Shown here piece by piece: positions 16,801 through 27,187 of a stretch of 64,000 nucleotides of DNA (position 1 is the stretch's first letter; every line of letters begins with the position of its first letter). The notes beneath the pieces are model-generated. The model had not been told where the DNA came from. It saw only the letters and a program-made list of their open reading frames with translations, and ran no database searches. The position numbers and the translations under genes were made by a program. Origin of the DNA: Stackebrandtia albiflava (GTDB taxonomy: Bacteria > Actinomycetota > Actinomycetes > Mycobacteriales > Micromonosporaceae); assembly GCF_007994225.1 (NCBI RefSeq), contig NZ_VLLL01000008.1, positions 1 through 64,000 of the forward strand, written 5' to 3'.

Positions 16801-16986
16801 TCAGGAGGATGCCTCGTCGCTGCGGGCGAACATCGCGACGACCACCCACAGCAGACCGAATATCACGCCCGCGATGAGCATCGGGGTGTGCAGTCCTTCC
16901 GCGTCGACCATTCCGATGATCGCCCAGCCGACGCCGTAGAGCGCCGACAGGACGACCATGATCTTGACCGGCATCGAGGGATTCAT
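16801..16986 (-). CDS. Small two-helix membrane protein
   Basis: A 61-residue protein with GAGGA before its ATG. It has two transmembrane helices (MVVLSALYGVGWAIIGMV and MLIAGVIFGLLWVVVAMF) joined by a short polar turn (DAEGLHTP) and an acidic C-terminus. No family is recognised. It stands alone between the terminator and the divergent AfsR-like gene. Confidence 0.75.
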   Translation of the reverse strand: MNPSMPVKIMVVLSALYGVGWAIIGMVDAEGLHTPMLIAGVIFGLLWVVVAMFARSDEASS

Positions 16987-17158
16987 TGTATGTCCTCACT
17001 GGAGTAACGGGTCGTGACGCCTGCGCTCGGATCCCTTCGCAGGTGGCATGATTCTCGGCCGGTGCGATGACAATCGGATGAAAGGTCGATGTCGACGGTC
17101 GGCACCGCACCGATACCGTGTGCGGTGACCACTGTGTTCGGACATTGAGGAGTCCGCG

Positions 17159-19948
17159 ATGACGGCCGAGACCGCGGAACCGGTGTTCCGGGTGCTCGGC
17201 GCGGTCGCCGTCCGGCCGGTTCCGGGCCGCGACCGGCTGGCCGCCGGACTCCCCCGCCTGCTGTTGGCGATCCTGTTGTCCCGGCCCGGCGCGGAGATCG
17301 GCGCGGGCACCCTGATCGACGCGCTGTGGCGGCGGCCCGGACCCGCCGCGCGCAACAACCTCGCCGCCCAGGTACGGCGGTTGCGGCGCTGCCTCGACGA
17401 CCCCGACCGGCTCGCCTGGCACGGTGAGGGCTACCGCCTGGAACTACGCGCCGGTGAACTCGACGCCACCGAGTTCGACCGGCTGCTGGTCCGTGCCGGC
17501 GGAACCCCGGCGGATCGGGCGGCACGGCTGCGGGGGGCCCTGCGGCTGTGGCGGGGGACCACCGCCTACGGGGACCTCGGCGACCACCCCGCCCTGTCCC
17601 ACGAGGCCGCCCGGTTGGCGGGCCGCAGGCTCCTGGCGATGGAACGGTGTTTCGACGCCGAACTCGCCGCCGGGCGGCACGCCGAGATCGCGGCCGAGCT
17701 GACGGCCGTGGCCACGGCCGAGCCGCTGCACGAACGGTTCTGCGCCCAGGCGATGCTGGCGGCCTACCGGTCCGGTCGCCGGGCCGACGCGCTGGAGCGG
17801 TACGCGGTGACCAGCCGGGCGCTGCGCGACGAACTGGGGCTCGACCCCGGGGCGGAGCTTCGGTCACTGCACCGGGCGGTGCTGCGGGCCGAACCGGCCG
17901 AGGACGTGCCCTCGGCGGGCCCCACGGTGCCCGCCGAGCTGCCGCCGGACCCGGTCACGTTGACCGGCCGGATGGCGGAGACCCGGCGGCTGGTGGAACT
18001 GCTCGACGGCGGCGGCATCGCCGTCGTGACCGGCGGCGGTGGCGTGGGCAAGTCCGCGCTGGCGGTGCACGTCGCCCACCGGCTGCGGGACCGTTTCCCC
18101 GACGGGCAGTTGTACGTCAACCTCAACGGGGCGACACCGGGTGCCGTGCCGTGCACGCCGATCGAGGTCCTGGCCCGCTTCCACCGGTCGCTCGGCGACG
18201 CCGACGCCGCCCGGTTGACCGACGTGGGGGAGTCGGCCGCGCGGTTCCGTACCGCCGTGGCCGACCGGCGGGTACTGGTGGTGCTGGACGACGCGGCGGG
18301 TGTCGCCCAGATCCGCGCCCTACTGCCCGGAGGCGGCGATTGCGGTGTCGTGGTGACCTCCCGGCGCGGGTTGGCCTCCCTCGACGGCGTCACCCGCCTG
18401 GAACTGACCGGACTGGCCCGGGCCGACTCGGTCGCGCTGCTGGCCCGGTTGACCGGGGCGGAACGGTGCGCGGCCGACCCGGCGGCGGCCGACGCGGTCG
18501 CCGAGTCCTGCGGCGACCTCCCGCTGGCGCTGTGCGTGGCCGCCGCGCGCCTCAACACCCGTCCCCAGTGGACACTGCGGTGGCTGGCGGACCTGCTGGC
18601 CGACACCGGGCGGCGGCTGTCGCTGCTGGAGGTGGACGACCGGGGAGTCCGCGCGTCCTTCGACGTCGGATACCGGGGTGTCGCGGACGATCCGGCCACC
18701 GCCGCCGCCGCGGACAGCCTGCTCCACGCGGGGCTCCTGGACGCCGACCGTGTCGACCCCGGCATGATCGCCGCGGTGTCGGCCCGCGACACCCACTCCG
18801 TCGGCGACCACCTCGACGTGCTGGCCGACGCGCGGCTGCTCGAACGTGTCGGGCCGGAACGGTACCGGTTCCACGACCTGGTGCGGTTGTGCGTGCGGGA
18901 ACACGCCGCCGGGCGTTTCGACGCCGAGGCCCGCCGCGCGTCGCTGCGCCGGGCCTGCCACCACCTGCTGGCCACCGCCCGCAACGCCCTCATGACCGTC
19001 GACAGGCACCAGCGTCACCGGGCCGCCGAGGGACCGTCCGGGTTGGAGGCGACCGGCGCCGGGTTCCCGCACCGGCAAGCGGTACTGGACTGGTTGACCA
19101 CCGAGATCGGCGACATCGCCGTCCTGCTCAGGCAGTTCCAGGCGGAGCTTCCCGGGGAGGCCGCCGCCGTCGCCGCCGTCGCGGCCTGCCTGCTGCCGGT
19201 GTGCAACGAATCCGGCAACTACGCCGACCTGCGCACGCTGTGCGGTGCGGCGGTCACCGCCGCCCGCCGCGACGGCGACCCGGACGTGCTCGCGGCCGCA
19301 CTGCACGACCTGGGGTACGCCTGCCTGCGGGTCGGCGACGCGGGCGCGGCCCGGCGGCACCTCACCGAGGCCGCCGAGTCGTACACCGGGCCGCGCCGGT
19401 CCGGGATCCTGTGGTCGCTGGGGGAGGCCCACAACTCCCTCGGCGACCCGCACGGGGCGCTGCGGCACCTCGGTGAGGCGTTGACACTGGCGCGACGCGA
19501 CGGTGACGCCAGGGCGGCGACGTGCGTGTTGATCCACCACGGATTCGTCCACCGGGCGCTGTCGGACCCGGTAGCGGCGGCCGGGTACCTGCGCCGGGCC
19601 GTGACCTCGGCGGCCGACGCCGGACACGAGTTCCTGCACCTACTGGCGACGATCAACCTCGCGGAGGTCGAGATGGAGTGCGGGCACCCCTCCGACGCGC
19701 TCCCGTTGTTCGAGGCGGCGGCCCGCCGCAACGTGGAGTTGTCGGGGGAGGCGAACCTGATCTCGGCGTCGCTGCACTGGAACACCGCGATCGCCCACGA
19801 CCGGTTGGGTGACGCCGTGTCGGCGCGGCGGGAGTGGCGCAGGGCGACCGCGATCCTGCACCGGCTGCGGCTCGTGGACGGGCCGACCCGGCACGCGCTC
19901 GACTCGGCGCCGCGGCTCCCCGCCAAGCCGGCGGTGTTGCTGCCCTGA
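17159..19948 (+). CDS. AfsR/SARP-family transcriptional regulator with NB-ARC and TPR domains
   Basis: A 929-residue regulator; GAGGAG precedes the ATG. Residues ~5-95 are the OmpR-type winged helix (LLAILLSRPGAEIGAGTLIDALWR). Residues ~100-245 are the bacterial transcriptional activation domain (ELDATEFDRLL ... EPLHERFCAQAMLAAYRSGRRADALERY). Residues ~265-560 are the NB-ARC ATPase with Walker A GGGGVGKSALA (Lys298) and VLVVLDDA. Residues ~640-915 are TPR-like repeats. Such AfsR-type proteins switch on specialised metabolism or stress genes. No obvious target cluster is adjacent, so it looks pathway-independent. Confidence 0.95.
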   Translation: MTAETAEPVFRVLGAVAVRPVPGRDRLAAGLPRLLLAILLSRPGAEIGAGTLIDALWRRPGPAARNNLAAQVRRLRRCLDDPDRLAWHGEGYRLELRAGELDATEFDRLLVRAGGTPADRAARLRGALRLWRGTTAYGDLGDHPALSHEAARLAGRRLLAMERCFDAELAAGRHAEIAAELTAVATAEPLHERFCAQAMLAAYRSGRRADALERYAVTSRALRDELGLDPGAELRSLHRAVLRAEPAEDVPSAGPTVPAELPPDPVTLTGRMAETRRLVELLDGGGIAVVTGGGGVGKSALAVHVAHRLRDRFPDGQLYVNLNGATPGAVPCTPIEVLARFHRSLGDADAARLTDVGESAARFRTAVADRRVLVVLDDAAGVAQIRALLPGGGDCGVVVTSRRGLASLDGVTRLELTGLARADSVALLARLTGAERCAADPAAADAVAESCGDLPLALCVAAARLNTRPQWTLRWLADLLADTGRRLSLLEVDDRGVRASFDVGYRGVADDPATAAAADSLLHAGLLDADRVDPGMIAAVSARDTHSVGDHLDVLADARLLERVGPERYRFHDLVRLCVREHAAGRFDAEARRASLRRACHHLLATARNALMTVDRHQRHRAAEGPSGLEATGAGFPHRQAVLDWLTTEIGDIAVLLRQFQAELPGEAAAVAAVAACLLPVCNESGNYADLRTLCGAAVTAARRDGDPDVLAAALHDLGYACLRVGDAGAARRHLTEAAESYTGPRRSGILWSLGEAHNSLGDPHGALRHLGEALTLARRDGDARAATCVLIHHGFVHRALSDPVAAAGYLRRAVTSAADAGHEFLHLLATINLAEVEMECGHPSDALPLFEAAARRNVELSGEANLISASLHWNTAIAHDRLGDAVSARREWRRATAILHRLRLVDGPTRHALDSAPRLPAKPAVLLP

Positions 19949-20009
19949 CGTCCGGGACACGCTGGGCGTACGCGGGTCCGTGGGCACGCCGGCGGCTTAG
20001 CATGTCGGA

Positions 20010-20387
20010 ATGACCATCATGGGCGTGAAGAAGATCGTGGTGCCGGTGGCGGACCAGCGACGGGCGGTCGACTTCTGGACGGGCAAGCTCGGTTTCACCC
20101 TGACGGTGGACGCGCCGTACGCCGACACCGGGCGGCGCTGGATCGAGGTCACCTCACCGGACGGCCACACCGCGATCGTGCTGGACCCGGAGGTCGTGGG
20201 CGCGGAGCGGCCGGAGGGGCTGCCGACCCAGCCGTTCTTCTTCTACGCCGACGACATCGAGGCCACCTACCGTGACCTGTCGGCCGTGGGCGTGGTGTTC
20301 CCGCAGCCTCCCCGGCGCATGGAGTGGGGCTGGTGGTGCCTGTTCTCCGACAGCGAGGGCAACCGGTTCGCGTTGCAGGAGCGCTGA
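20010..20387 (+). CDS. VOC (glyoxalase/bleomycin-resistance fold) family protein
   Basis: A 125-residue single-domain vicinal-oxygen-chelate protein: KKIVVPVADQRRAVDFWTGKLGFTL begins the first beta-alpha-beta module, and PFFFYADDIEATYRDLSAVGVVF plus LFSDSEGNRFALQER forms the second. Candidate metal ligands are the late Glu and early residues, but no complete set can be assigned with certainty. The family covers lyases, dioxygenases and drug-binding proteins, so the substrate is open. It ends nine bases from the convergent permease stop. Confidence 0.88.
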   Translation: MTIMGVKKIVVPVADQRRAVDFWTGKLGFTLTVDAPYADTGRRWIEVTSPDGHTAIVLDPEVVGAERPEGLPTQPFFFYADDIEATYRDLSAVGVVFPQPPRRMEWGWWCLFSDSEGNRFALQER

Positions 20388-20396
20388 TCCGGCGGG

Positions 20397-21335
20397 TCAG
20401 CCCTTCAACGCGCCCGCCATCAGGCCCTTCATGAAGAACCGGCCGAGCAGGATGTAGACCAGCAGCGTCGGCAGGCTCGCCAGCAGTGCCGACGCCATGA
20501 CCTGCTCGAACGGGATGGTCTGGACGGCGGCGATGTTGTTGAGCCCGATCGTGATCGGCCACGCCGTGGTCGAGGTCATGACGACCCCGAACAGGAAGTC
20601 GTTCCAGACCGCCGTGAACTGCCAGATCACCGTGACCGCGAACGCGGGCGGCGCCAGCGGCAACGCGATGTGCCAGAAGGTGCGCAGCATCCCGGCACCG
20701 TCGACCTGGGCGGAGTCGAACACCGAGTCGGGTATCCCGGAGTAGTAACTGCGGAAGATCAGCGTCGTGATGGGTATCCCGTACACCACGTGCACCAGGA
20801 TCAGGCCGAGCAGGCCGCCGGTGACGTCGGCGCCACCGCGCAGGTTGATGTCGGTCATGAACTGGGTCATCGGGATGATGACCGCCTGGTAGGGGATGAA
20901 CATCCCGAACAGCAGGACCGGGAACACCGCGTCGGCGCCCGGGAACCGCCACTTCGACAGGACGAACCCGTTCGCGGCGCCCAACAGGGCGGCGATGATG
21001 CTGGCGGGGACGGCCAGCAGGAAGCTGTTGAGCAGACCGCGCGGGATCTCCGGTTTGTTCCACACCGCGACGAAGCTGTCGAACGACACCGGCCACGGCA
21101 GCTCCCACATGCCGGGCACGCTCACCTGGTCCGGTGTCTTCAACGCGGTCACCACGACCGCGTACACCGGCATGAGGAACACCAGCACGAACAGCAGCAG
21201 CACCACGTATTTCACGACCCGCACGTACGGCGCCCACGGCGACCGGATGGCGGGGTCGGCGCGGCGGCGCGACATGACGAGCCCGGTGCCGCCGCCCTTG
21301 ACGAACCGGGACGATCGGGTGGCGGTGATCTTCAT
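20397..21335 (-). CDS. Carbohydrate ABC transporter permease (MalG type)
   Basis: A 312-residue membrane protein with six helices. The first is YVVLLLFVLVFLMPVYAVVV. The conserved loop that docks the ATPase (SAQVDGAGMLRTFWHIALPL) is at ~residue 215. Its ATG overlaps the stop of the MalF-type gene by four bases. It is the second half of a CUT1-class sugar importer with the upstream permease and binding protein. There is no ATPase gene beside it, so it probably uses a shared MsiK-type ATPase encoded elsewhere, a common arrangement in actinobacteria. Confidence 0.93.
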   Translation of the reverse strand: MKITATRSSRFVKGGGTGLVMSRRRADPAIRSPWAPYVRVVKYVVLLLFVLVFLMPVYAVVVTALKTPDQVSVPGMWELPWPVSFDSFVAVWNKPEIPRGLLNSFLLAVPASIIAALLGAANGFVLSKWRFPGADAVFPVLLFGMFIPYQAVIIPMTQFMTDINLRGGADVTGGLLGLILVHVVYGIPITTLIFRSYYSGIPDSVFDSAQVDGAGMLRTFWHIALPLAPPAFAVTVIWQFTAVWNDFLFGVVMTSTTAWPITIGLNNIAAVQTIPFEQVMASALLASLPTLLVYILLGRFFMKGLMAGALKG

Positions 21336-22222
21336 CGGCGGCGCTCCGCTCGCATCGTGTACCAGATGTAGGGGACGATGATGACCGCGATGCCCAGGAC
21401 CAGCACGGTGGCGATGGTGGCGCCGCGCGCGTAGAAGTTGCCGGGGAACACGCTGTGGTACATGTACAGCGCGGGTGTCTCGATCCGGGGCGAGCGTTGG
21501 TCTATCGCGAACATCAGGTCGAAGGTCTTCAACGAGATGTGCGCCAGGATCACGACCGCGCTCATCACGGTCGGCCACAGCATGGGCCGCACGACGTGCC
21601 AGAACACCCGCACCTCGCCGGCGCCGTCGACGCGGGCGGCCTCGCGCAGTTCGTCGGGGACACCGCGCATCCCGGCGAGGAACAGCGCCATGATGTAACC
21701 CGACAGGGCCCATCCGGCGGGTAGCGCTATGGCGGCTATCGCCCAACCGGAGTCGGACTTGTGCCAGTCGCTGTGCAGGAAGCCGAGGCCGGCGTACGCG
21801 AACAGCTTGTTGATTCCGGCGGTGCTGTCGCCGGAGCCGTTGTTGAGCAGTCCACGCCAGATGATGGCGGTCGCGATGAACGAGATCGCCATCGGGAACA
21901 GGTAGACGCTGCGGAAGAGGTTCTCGCCCCGGACGCCCTTCTCCATCAGCAGCGCCAGCAGGAAACCCACCGCGAGGGCGCCCGCCACGAACACGAGCGT
22001 GAACACCAGGACGTGCCGGACGTCGCGCCACCAGATCGGGTCGTCCATCAACGCCGCGTAGTTCTCGAAGCCGACGAAGTCGTAGGTGGGCGCGAAACCC
22101 TGCCAGCTCGTGAACGACACCCGCAGGTTCCAGCCGAGGAACCCGTACACGAAGATCCCGACCAGGATCAGCGACGGCGAGATGAGCAGCAGCGCGGGGA
22201 ACGCCTTGCGGAAGCGGCGCAC
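21332..22222 (-). CDS. Carbohydrate ABC transporter permease (MalF type)
   Basis: A 296-residue permease. It begins with an Arg-rich N-terminus and a first membrane helix (LLLISPSLILVGIFVYGFLG), and has the EAA loop (EAARVDGAGEVRVFWHVVRPM) at ~residue 205. VSFTSWQGFAPTYDFVGFENY after helix 1 is typical of CUT1 MalF proteins. It follows the binding-protein gene after a hairpin and overlaps the MalG-type gene. The pair forms the channel for an oligosaccharide or a glycoside. Confidence 0.93.
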   Translation of the reverse strand: MRRFRKAFPALLLISPSLILVGIFVYGFLGWNLRVSFTSWQGFAPTYDFVGFENYAALMDDPIWWRDVRHVLVFTLVFVAGALAVGFLLALLMEKGVRGENLFRSVYLFPMAISFIATAIIWRGLLNNGSGDSTAGINKLFAYAGLGFLHSDWHKSDSGWAIAAIALPAGWALSGYIMALFLAGMRGVPDELREAARVDGAGEVRVFWHVVRPMLWPTVMSAVVILAHISLKTFDLMFAIDQRSPRIETPALYMYHSVFPGNFYARGATIATVLVLGIAVIIVPYIWYTMRAERRR

Positions 22223-22245
22223 TCGGTCTCCTTCGGTTCGGCTCG

Positions 22246-22269
22246 ACGGGGCCGGGCGGCCGGCCCCGT
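22246..22269. terminator. Intercistronic hairpin between binding-protein and permease genes
   Basis: ACGGGGCCGG (22246-22255) and CCGGCCCCGT (22260-22269) form a perfect 10-bp stem with a 4-base loop. Such hairpins between the solute-binding gene and the permease genes usually stabilise the upstream message or partly stop transcription, giving more binding protein than permease. Confidence 0.6.
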
Positions 22270-22358
22270 GTCACGGCCTCACACGGGTCCGGTCGCGGTG
22301 GATGCCCCGCCCACACCGGGCCGGGGCACCCACCGTGGGTGCGTACACCGGGTCCGGG

Positions 22359-23609
22359 TCAGCCCGTCGTGCGCTGGTAGGCGTCGGCGACGGCGGCGGC
22401 GAACGCGGCGGCGTCGCCCTCCTGCACGAAGACACCGAGGGCGGTCTCGATCTCGGTCTTCCAGCCGGGGCGGGCCACCGCGCCGTGGGCGAGCGAACCG
22501 ACCACGACGGTGGCGGGGTCGAGCCACTGACCGAGGTTCCACTCCAGATAGTCGGTGTAGAGGCTCTGGTCGGTGTCGGTGCGGGCGGGCAGTGAGCCCT
22601 TCTTGGTGTTGAAGGCGTCCTGGCCCTCCACGGAGGCGCACACCTTCAGCCACGCCTCGGCGTTCTCGCGTTGCTTGGCGCCCACCGGAAGTGTGAACGC
22701 GTCCGACAGGTAGTCGAACACGCCGACGGAACCGGGCGTCTCCGCGGCGCTGTACTCCTGGTCGTAGACGAGGCCGAGGTTGGTGGTCAGGTACGAGTAC
22801 ACCCAGTCGCCCATGACGGCGTACGCGGCGGTGCCGTCGACGATCTTGTCGAGCTGCGGCTGCCAGTCGGCGGCGGCCTCGCTCACATTGGACACCTTCA
22901 GGACCTCGGTGAAGGTCTCCAGGGCCGCCACCACCTCGGCGGACCGCCAGTCGACCTGGCCGGTCCACAGGCCGGAGTAGGTCTCGGCGCCGAGTTCGCC
23001 CAACAGCACGGTCTCCATGAGGTGGAGCTGTGTCCACGCCGAGCCGATCGACAGGGTCGTGACGCCCATCTCCGAGAGCGTCGCGTTCTGTTCGATCAGT
23101 TCGCTCCACGACTGGGGTGGACTGAGCCGCGCCTCCTCCAGAATGGACACGTTGTACCACAGCAGGTTGGCGCGGTGGATGTTGACGGGGACGGCGTACA
23201 CCTTGCCGTCACGGGTGATGTTCTCCAACAGGCCGGGGTGCATGACGTCGTTCCAGCCCTCGGACTCGAAGAGCGCGCTGAGGTCCTCGATGACGCCGTT
23301 GTCCACATAGTCCGCGAGCTCCTCACCGGCGTGGCCCTGGAAGGAGTCCGGCGGGTCGGAGGCCTGTAGACGGGTCGCCAGCGCGGCCCGGGCCTGGTCT
23401 CCACCGCCGCCGGCGATGGCGGCGTTGACGAACTCGACGTCCGGATTGGCCTCTTTGAACAGACGCTCCAGTTCGGCCAGCCCCTCGCCCTCCCCGGGGC
23501 CGGTCCACCAGGTGAACACCTCGACCTGTGGCGAGTCACCGGAACACGAGACGAGCAGGGGCGCGACGGCCGGGGCGGCGGCAAGGGCAATAAAGCTGCG
23601 GCGCTTCAC
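22359..23609 (-). CDS. Extracellular sugar-binding lipoprotein of ABC transporter
   Basis: A 416-residue protein. The GTG at 23609 is chosen because GGAGGG lies four bases before it; an upstream frame start has no such site. The N-terminus (KRRSFIALAAAPAVAPLLVSC) is a lipoprotein signal with the lipid Cys near residue 21, possibly Tat-like. The mature part is a cluster-B solute-binding protein (VEVFTWWTGPGEGEGLAELERLFKE-type opening, later VYAVPVNIHRANLLWYN and TAAYAVMGDW). It captures the sugar outside the cell and hands it to the two permeases downstream. The sugar cannot be told. Confidence 0.93.
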   Translation of the reverse strand: MKRRSFIALAAAPAVAPLLVSCSGDSPQVEVFTWWTGPGEGEGLAELERLFKEANPDVEFVNAAIAGGGGDQARAALATRLQASDPPDSFQGHAGEELADYVDNGVIEDLSALFESEGWNDVMHPGLLENITRDGKVYAVPVNIHRANLLWYNVSILEEARLSPPQSWSELIEQNATLSEMGVTTLSIGSAWTQLHLMETVLLGELGAETYSGLWTGQVDWRSAEVVAALETFTEVLKVSNVSEAAADWQPQLDKIVDGTAAYAVMGDWVYSYLTTNLGLVYDQEYSAAETPGSVGVFDYLSDAFTLPVGAKQRENAEAWLKVCASVEGQDAFNTKKGSLPARTDTDQSLYTDYLEWNLGQWLDPATVVVGSLAHGAVARPGWKTEIETALGVFVQEGDAAAFAAAVADAYQRTTG

Positions 23610-23683
23610 GTCACCCTCCAATTCAGTTAACGCAGGGGTGGGTGTGACGCTCTCGCCTTTGTGCGGGAATGTCAAGTCTTGTC

Positions 23684-23697
23684 CGGTACTGTTACCG
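23684..23697. promoter_or_regulatory. Candidate operator upstream of the sugar-transport operon
   Basis: CGGTACTGTTACCG has complementary ends (CGGTA/TACCG) about 80 bases before the binding-protein GTG. On the minus strand a TTGACA (-35-like, complement of 23669-23674) lies just after it. A repressor here, perhaps LacI-type, would block entry of RNA polymerase. The -10 is not evident. Confidence 0.4.
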
Positions 23698-23769
23698 TTT
23701 CGCGACCGGAATCACCTGATGTGGACACATTCGCTCGCGCCCAACGGTTCCAGCGCCACCCCTCAGGTT

Positions 23770-23877
23770 CGCCTTGGGTGGCCTGGGGCCCATCGACATG
23801 CCTCGAATAAGCCCTAATGTCCGATTTTATCCCGCCCTACGACCACCCAAGGCGGGCCTACGACCACCCAAGGCGGA
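23770..23877 (+). repeat. Intergenic 21-bp-arm repeat element, copy 1
   Basis: Left arm CGCCTTGGGTGG (23770-23781) is answered by its exact complement at 23843-23854 and again at 23864-23875. Start-to-start distances are 73 and 21 bp. The 61-base middle contains ATGCCTCGAATA and ATGTCCGATTT, shared with copies 2 and 5. It lies between the ABC-transporter promoter region and the 3' end of the hydrolase gene. It does not encode a protein. Confidence 0.85.
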
Positions 23878-23886
23878 GGAAAGGGG

Positions 23887-24816
23887 TCACTCCTTGCACC
23901 AGCGCAGGATCTCGGACGTGACCGTGTCGGGCGCCTCCAGTTGCGGGAAGTGCCCGACGCCGCGCAGCAGTCGCCACTCGTAGTTCGCCGTCACGTACCG
24001 GCCGGAGCCCTGTGCGGTCCGGGGCAGGATGCAGGTGTCCCGGGAGCCGTGCAGTTGCAGCGTCGGCACCTTCAACGGTTCCTGAAGCAGCCGGACGAAC
24101 CTGCGGCCCGCCACCCGCAACGCCGTGCGCAGCGCCCAGCGGTACGCCTCCAGCGCGCAGAACGCCGCCTGTGGCAGCTGGATGGCGTCCCGGCACGCCC
24201 TGACGTAGGCGTCGAACTCCGGAGTTCCGCGCCACTGTGGACCCGCCCAGTGGCTCATGAGCGACGCCACCATCGCCGCGTCGTCCCGGGTCACGACGTG
24301 CTCGAACCGGGGAAGCTGGAACTTCAGGATGTGACGGCTGGCCGCCAACTGGCCGCGCGGGTCCACCGCCAGGGCGGCCCGCTGCCGCAGCGGGTGGGCC
24401 GAGGACAGCACCACGAGCCGCCGCACACTGCGCGGATGGAAGCCGGCGGCGGCGAAACCGAGCAGACCGCCCAGGTCGTGGCCCACCACCACCGCGTCCC
24501 GTTCACCGAGCGCCCGGATCAGCCCGATCACGTCCGAGGCCATCGTGTAGGCGTCGTAGCCGCGGGGCGGTTTGTCACTGGCGCCGTAGCCGCGCAGGTC
24601 CACCGCCGCGACCCGGTAACCGGCTCCGGCGAGCGCCGGCATCTGGCGGTGCCACGTCCACCAGAACTCGGGGAAGCCGTGCAGCAGCAGGATGAGGGGA
24701 CCGGTGCCCTGCTCGGCGACGTGGAACCTGATGCCGTTGGCGTCGACGAAGCGGTGCCGCCACGGCCCGTCGATGAGCACCACGCTGTCGTCCAGGACAG
24801 GGCGGGTATCTCGCAT
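23887..24816 (-). CDS. Epoxide-hydrolase-like alpha/beta hydrolase
   Basis: A 309-residue protein. It has the oxyanion motif HGFPEFWWTW (residues ~46-55), the nucleophile elbow GHDLGG with Asp114, and a C-terminal His in GHFPQLEAP. An Asp nucleophile marks epoxide hydrolases and haloalkane dehalogenases. HGFPE and DLRGYGASDKP favour the epoxide-hydrolase branch. The usual two lid Tyr residues cannot be placed with certainty. It ends close to repeat copy 1 and is followed upstream by a strong terminator. Confidence 0.88.
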   Translation of the reverse strand: MRDTRPVLDDSVVLIDGPWRHRFVDANGIRFHVAEQGTGPLILLLHGFPEFWWTWHRQMPALAGAGYRVAAVDLRGYGASDKPPRGYDAYTMASDVIGLIRALGERDAVVVGHDLGGLLGFAAAGFHPRSVRRLVVLSSAHPLRQRAALAVDPRGQLAASRHILKFQLPRFEHVVTRDDAAMVASLMSHWAGPQWRGTPEFDAYVRACRDAIQLPQAAFCALEAYRWALRTALRVAGRRFVRLLQEPLKVPTLQLHGSRDTCILPRTAQGSGRYVTANYEWRLLRGVGHFPQLEAPDTVTSEILRWCKE

Positions 24817-24851
24817 GTGTCCAGGCTAGATGATCCCGGGCACCGGAAAGG

Positions 24852-24895
24852 CGGCTCGGTGGCCGGGCGTGACGTCACACGCGGCCACCGAGCCG
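24852..24895. terminator. Terminator of acs
   Basis: CGGCTCGGTGGCCG (24852-24865) and its exact complement (24882-24895) give a 14-bp stem just downstream of the acs stop. The 16-base loop contains the palindrome TGACGTCA. No T-run is present, which is usual in this GC range. Confidence 0.75.
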
Positions 24896-24900
24896 GGTGG

Positions 24901-26877
<1,977 letters not shown>

Positions 26878-27051
26878 CTCCTCGTTTCCGCCTGTCGGGC
26901 ACCTGCGGGCCGTCGTGGCCGGTCAAGTGGGTTGAGAAGACCGGATCCGCCGACCGTGAGACGGCGTGTCGCGCACCCCTGGCCCGGCTTACTCACGCGT
27001 GTCGCGGGTCTCTCATCGCATGACCATAGTCGCCCCCCGACCAGGTGTCCA

Positions 27052-27107
27052 ATGCGCCCCGATGCGCGAAGAACCGGATTGTCGCGCATTCGCATGCAGC
27101 TATGCGC
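27052..27107. promoter_or_regulatory. Cluster of ATGCGC motifs in the acs divergent region
   Basis: ATGCGC occurs at 27052-27057, 27062-27067 and 27102-27107, and its complement GCGCAT at 27084-27089, four copies in 56 bases. This density suggests binding sites for a regulator of acs, of the divergent gene, or both. The 310-base gap 26878-27187 holds no gene I can support. Confidence 0.45.
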
Positions 27108-27160
27108 ACGACCGCTCAGCACGCCTTCGTGGGAAGTGCCATGCCATACGTGCAACCCTT

Positions 27161-27179
27161 CATACCTAACCGGTATGGT
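27161..27179 (+). promoter_or_regulatory. Inverted repeat overlapping a probable leaderless promoter
   Basis: CATACCTAACCGGTATG (27161-27177) is an inverted repeat with 6-bp arms. It overlaps TATGGT (27174-27179), a good actinobacterial -10 that ends eight bases before the GTG at 27188. A protein bound here would block transcription of the Fic-like gene. Confidence 0.5.
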
Positions 27180-27187
27180 CTGCAATC

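Noticed and set aside
20397-22316. A single 639-residue fused permease
   Set aside because: Only the last 312 codons are permease. The upstream part is a shadow of the MalF-type gene in another frame; ATG 21335 overlaps the MalF stop in the normal way.
23770-23877. Plain rho-independent terminators as an explanation of the repeat family
   Set aside because: A 12-bp stem with a ~61-base loop, additional arms at 21-bp steps, and a core shared between distant loci are not needed for termination. Copy 3 may still work as one.
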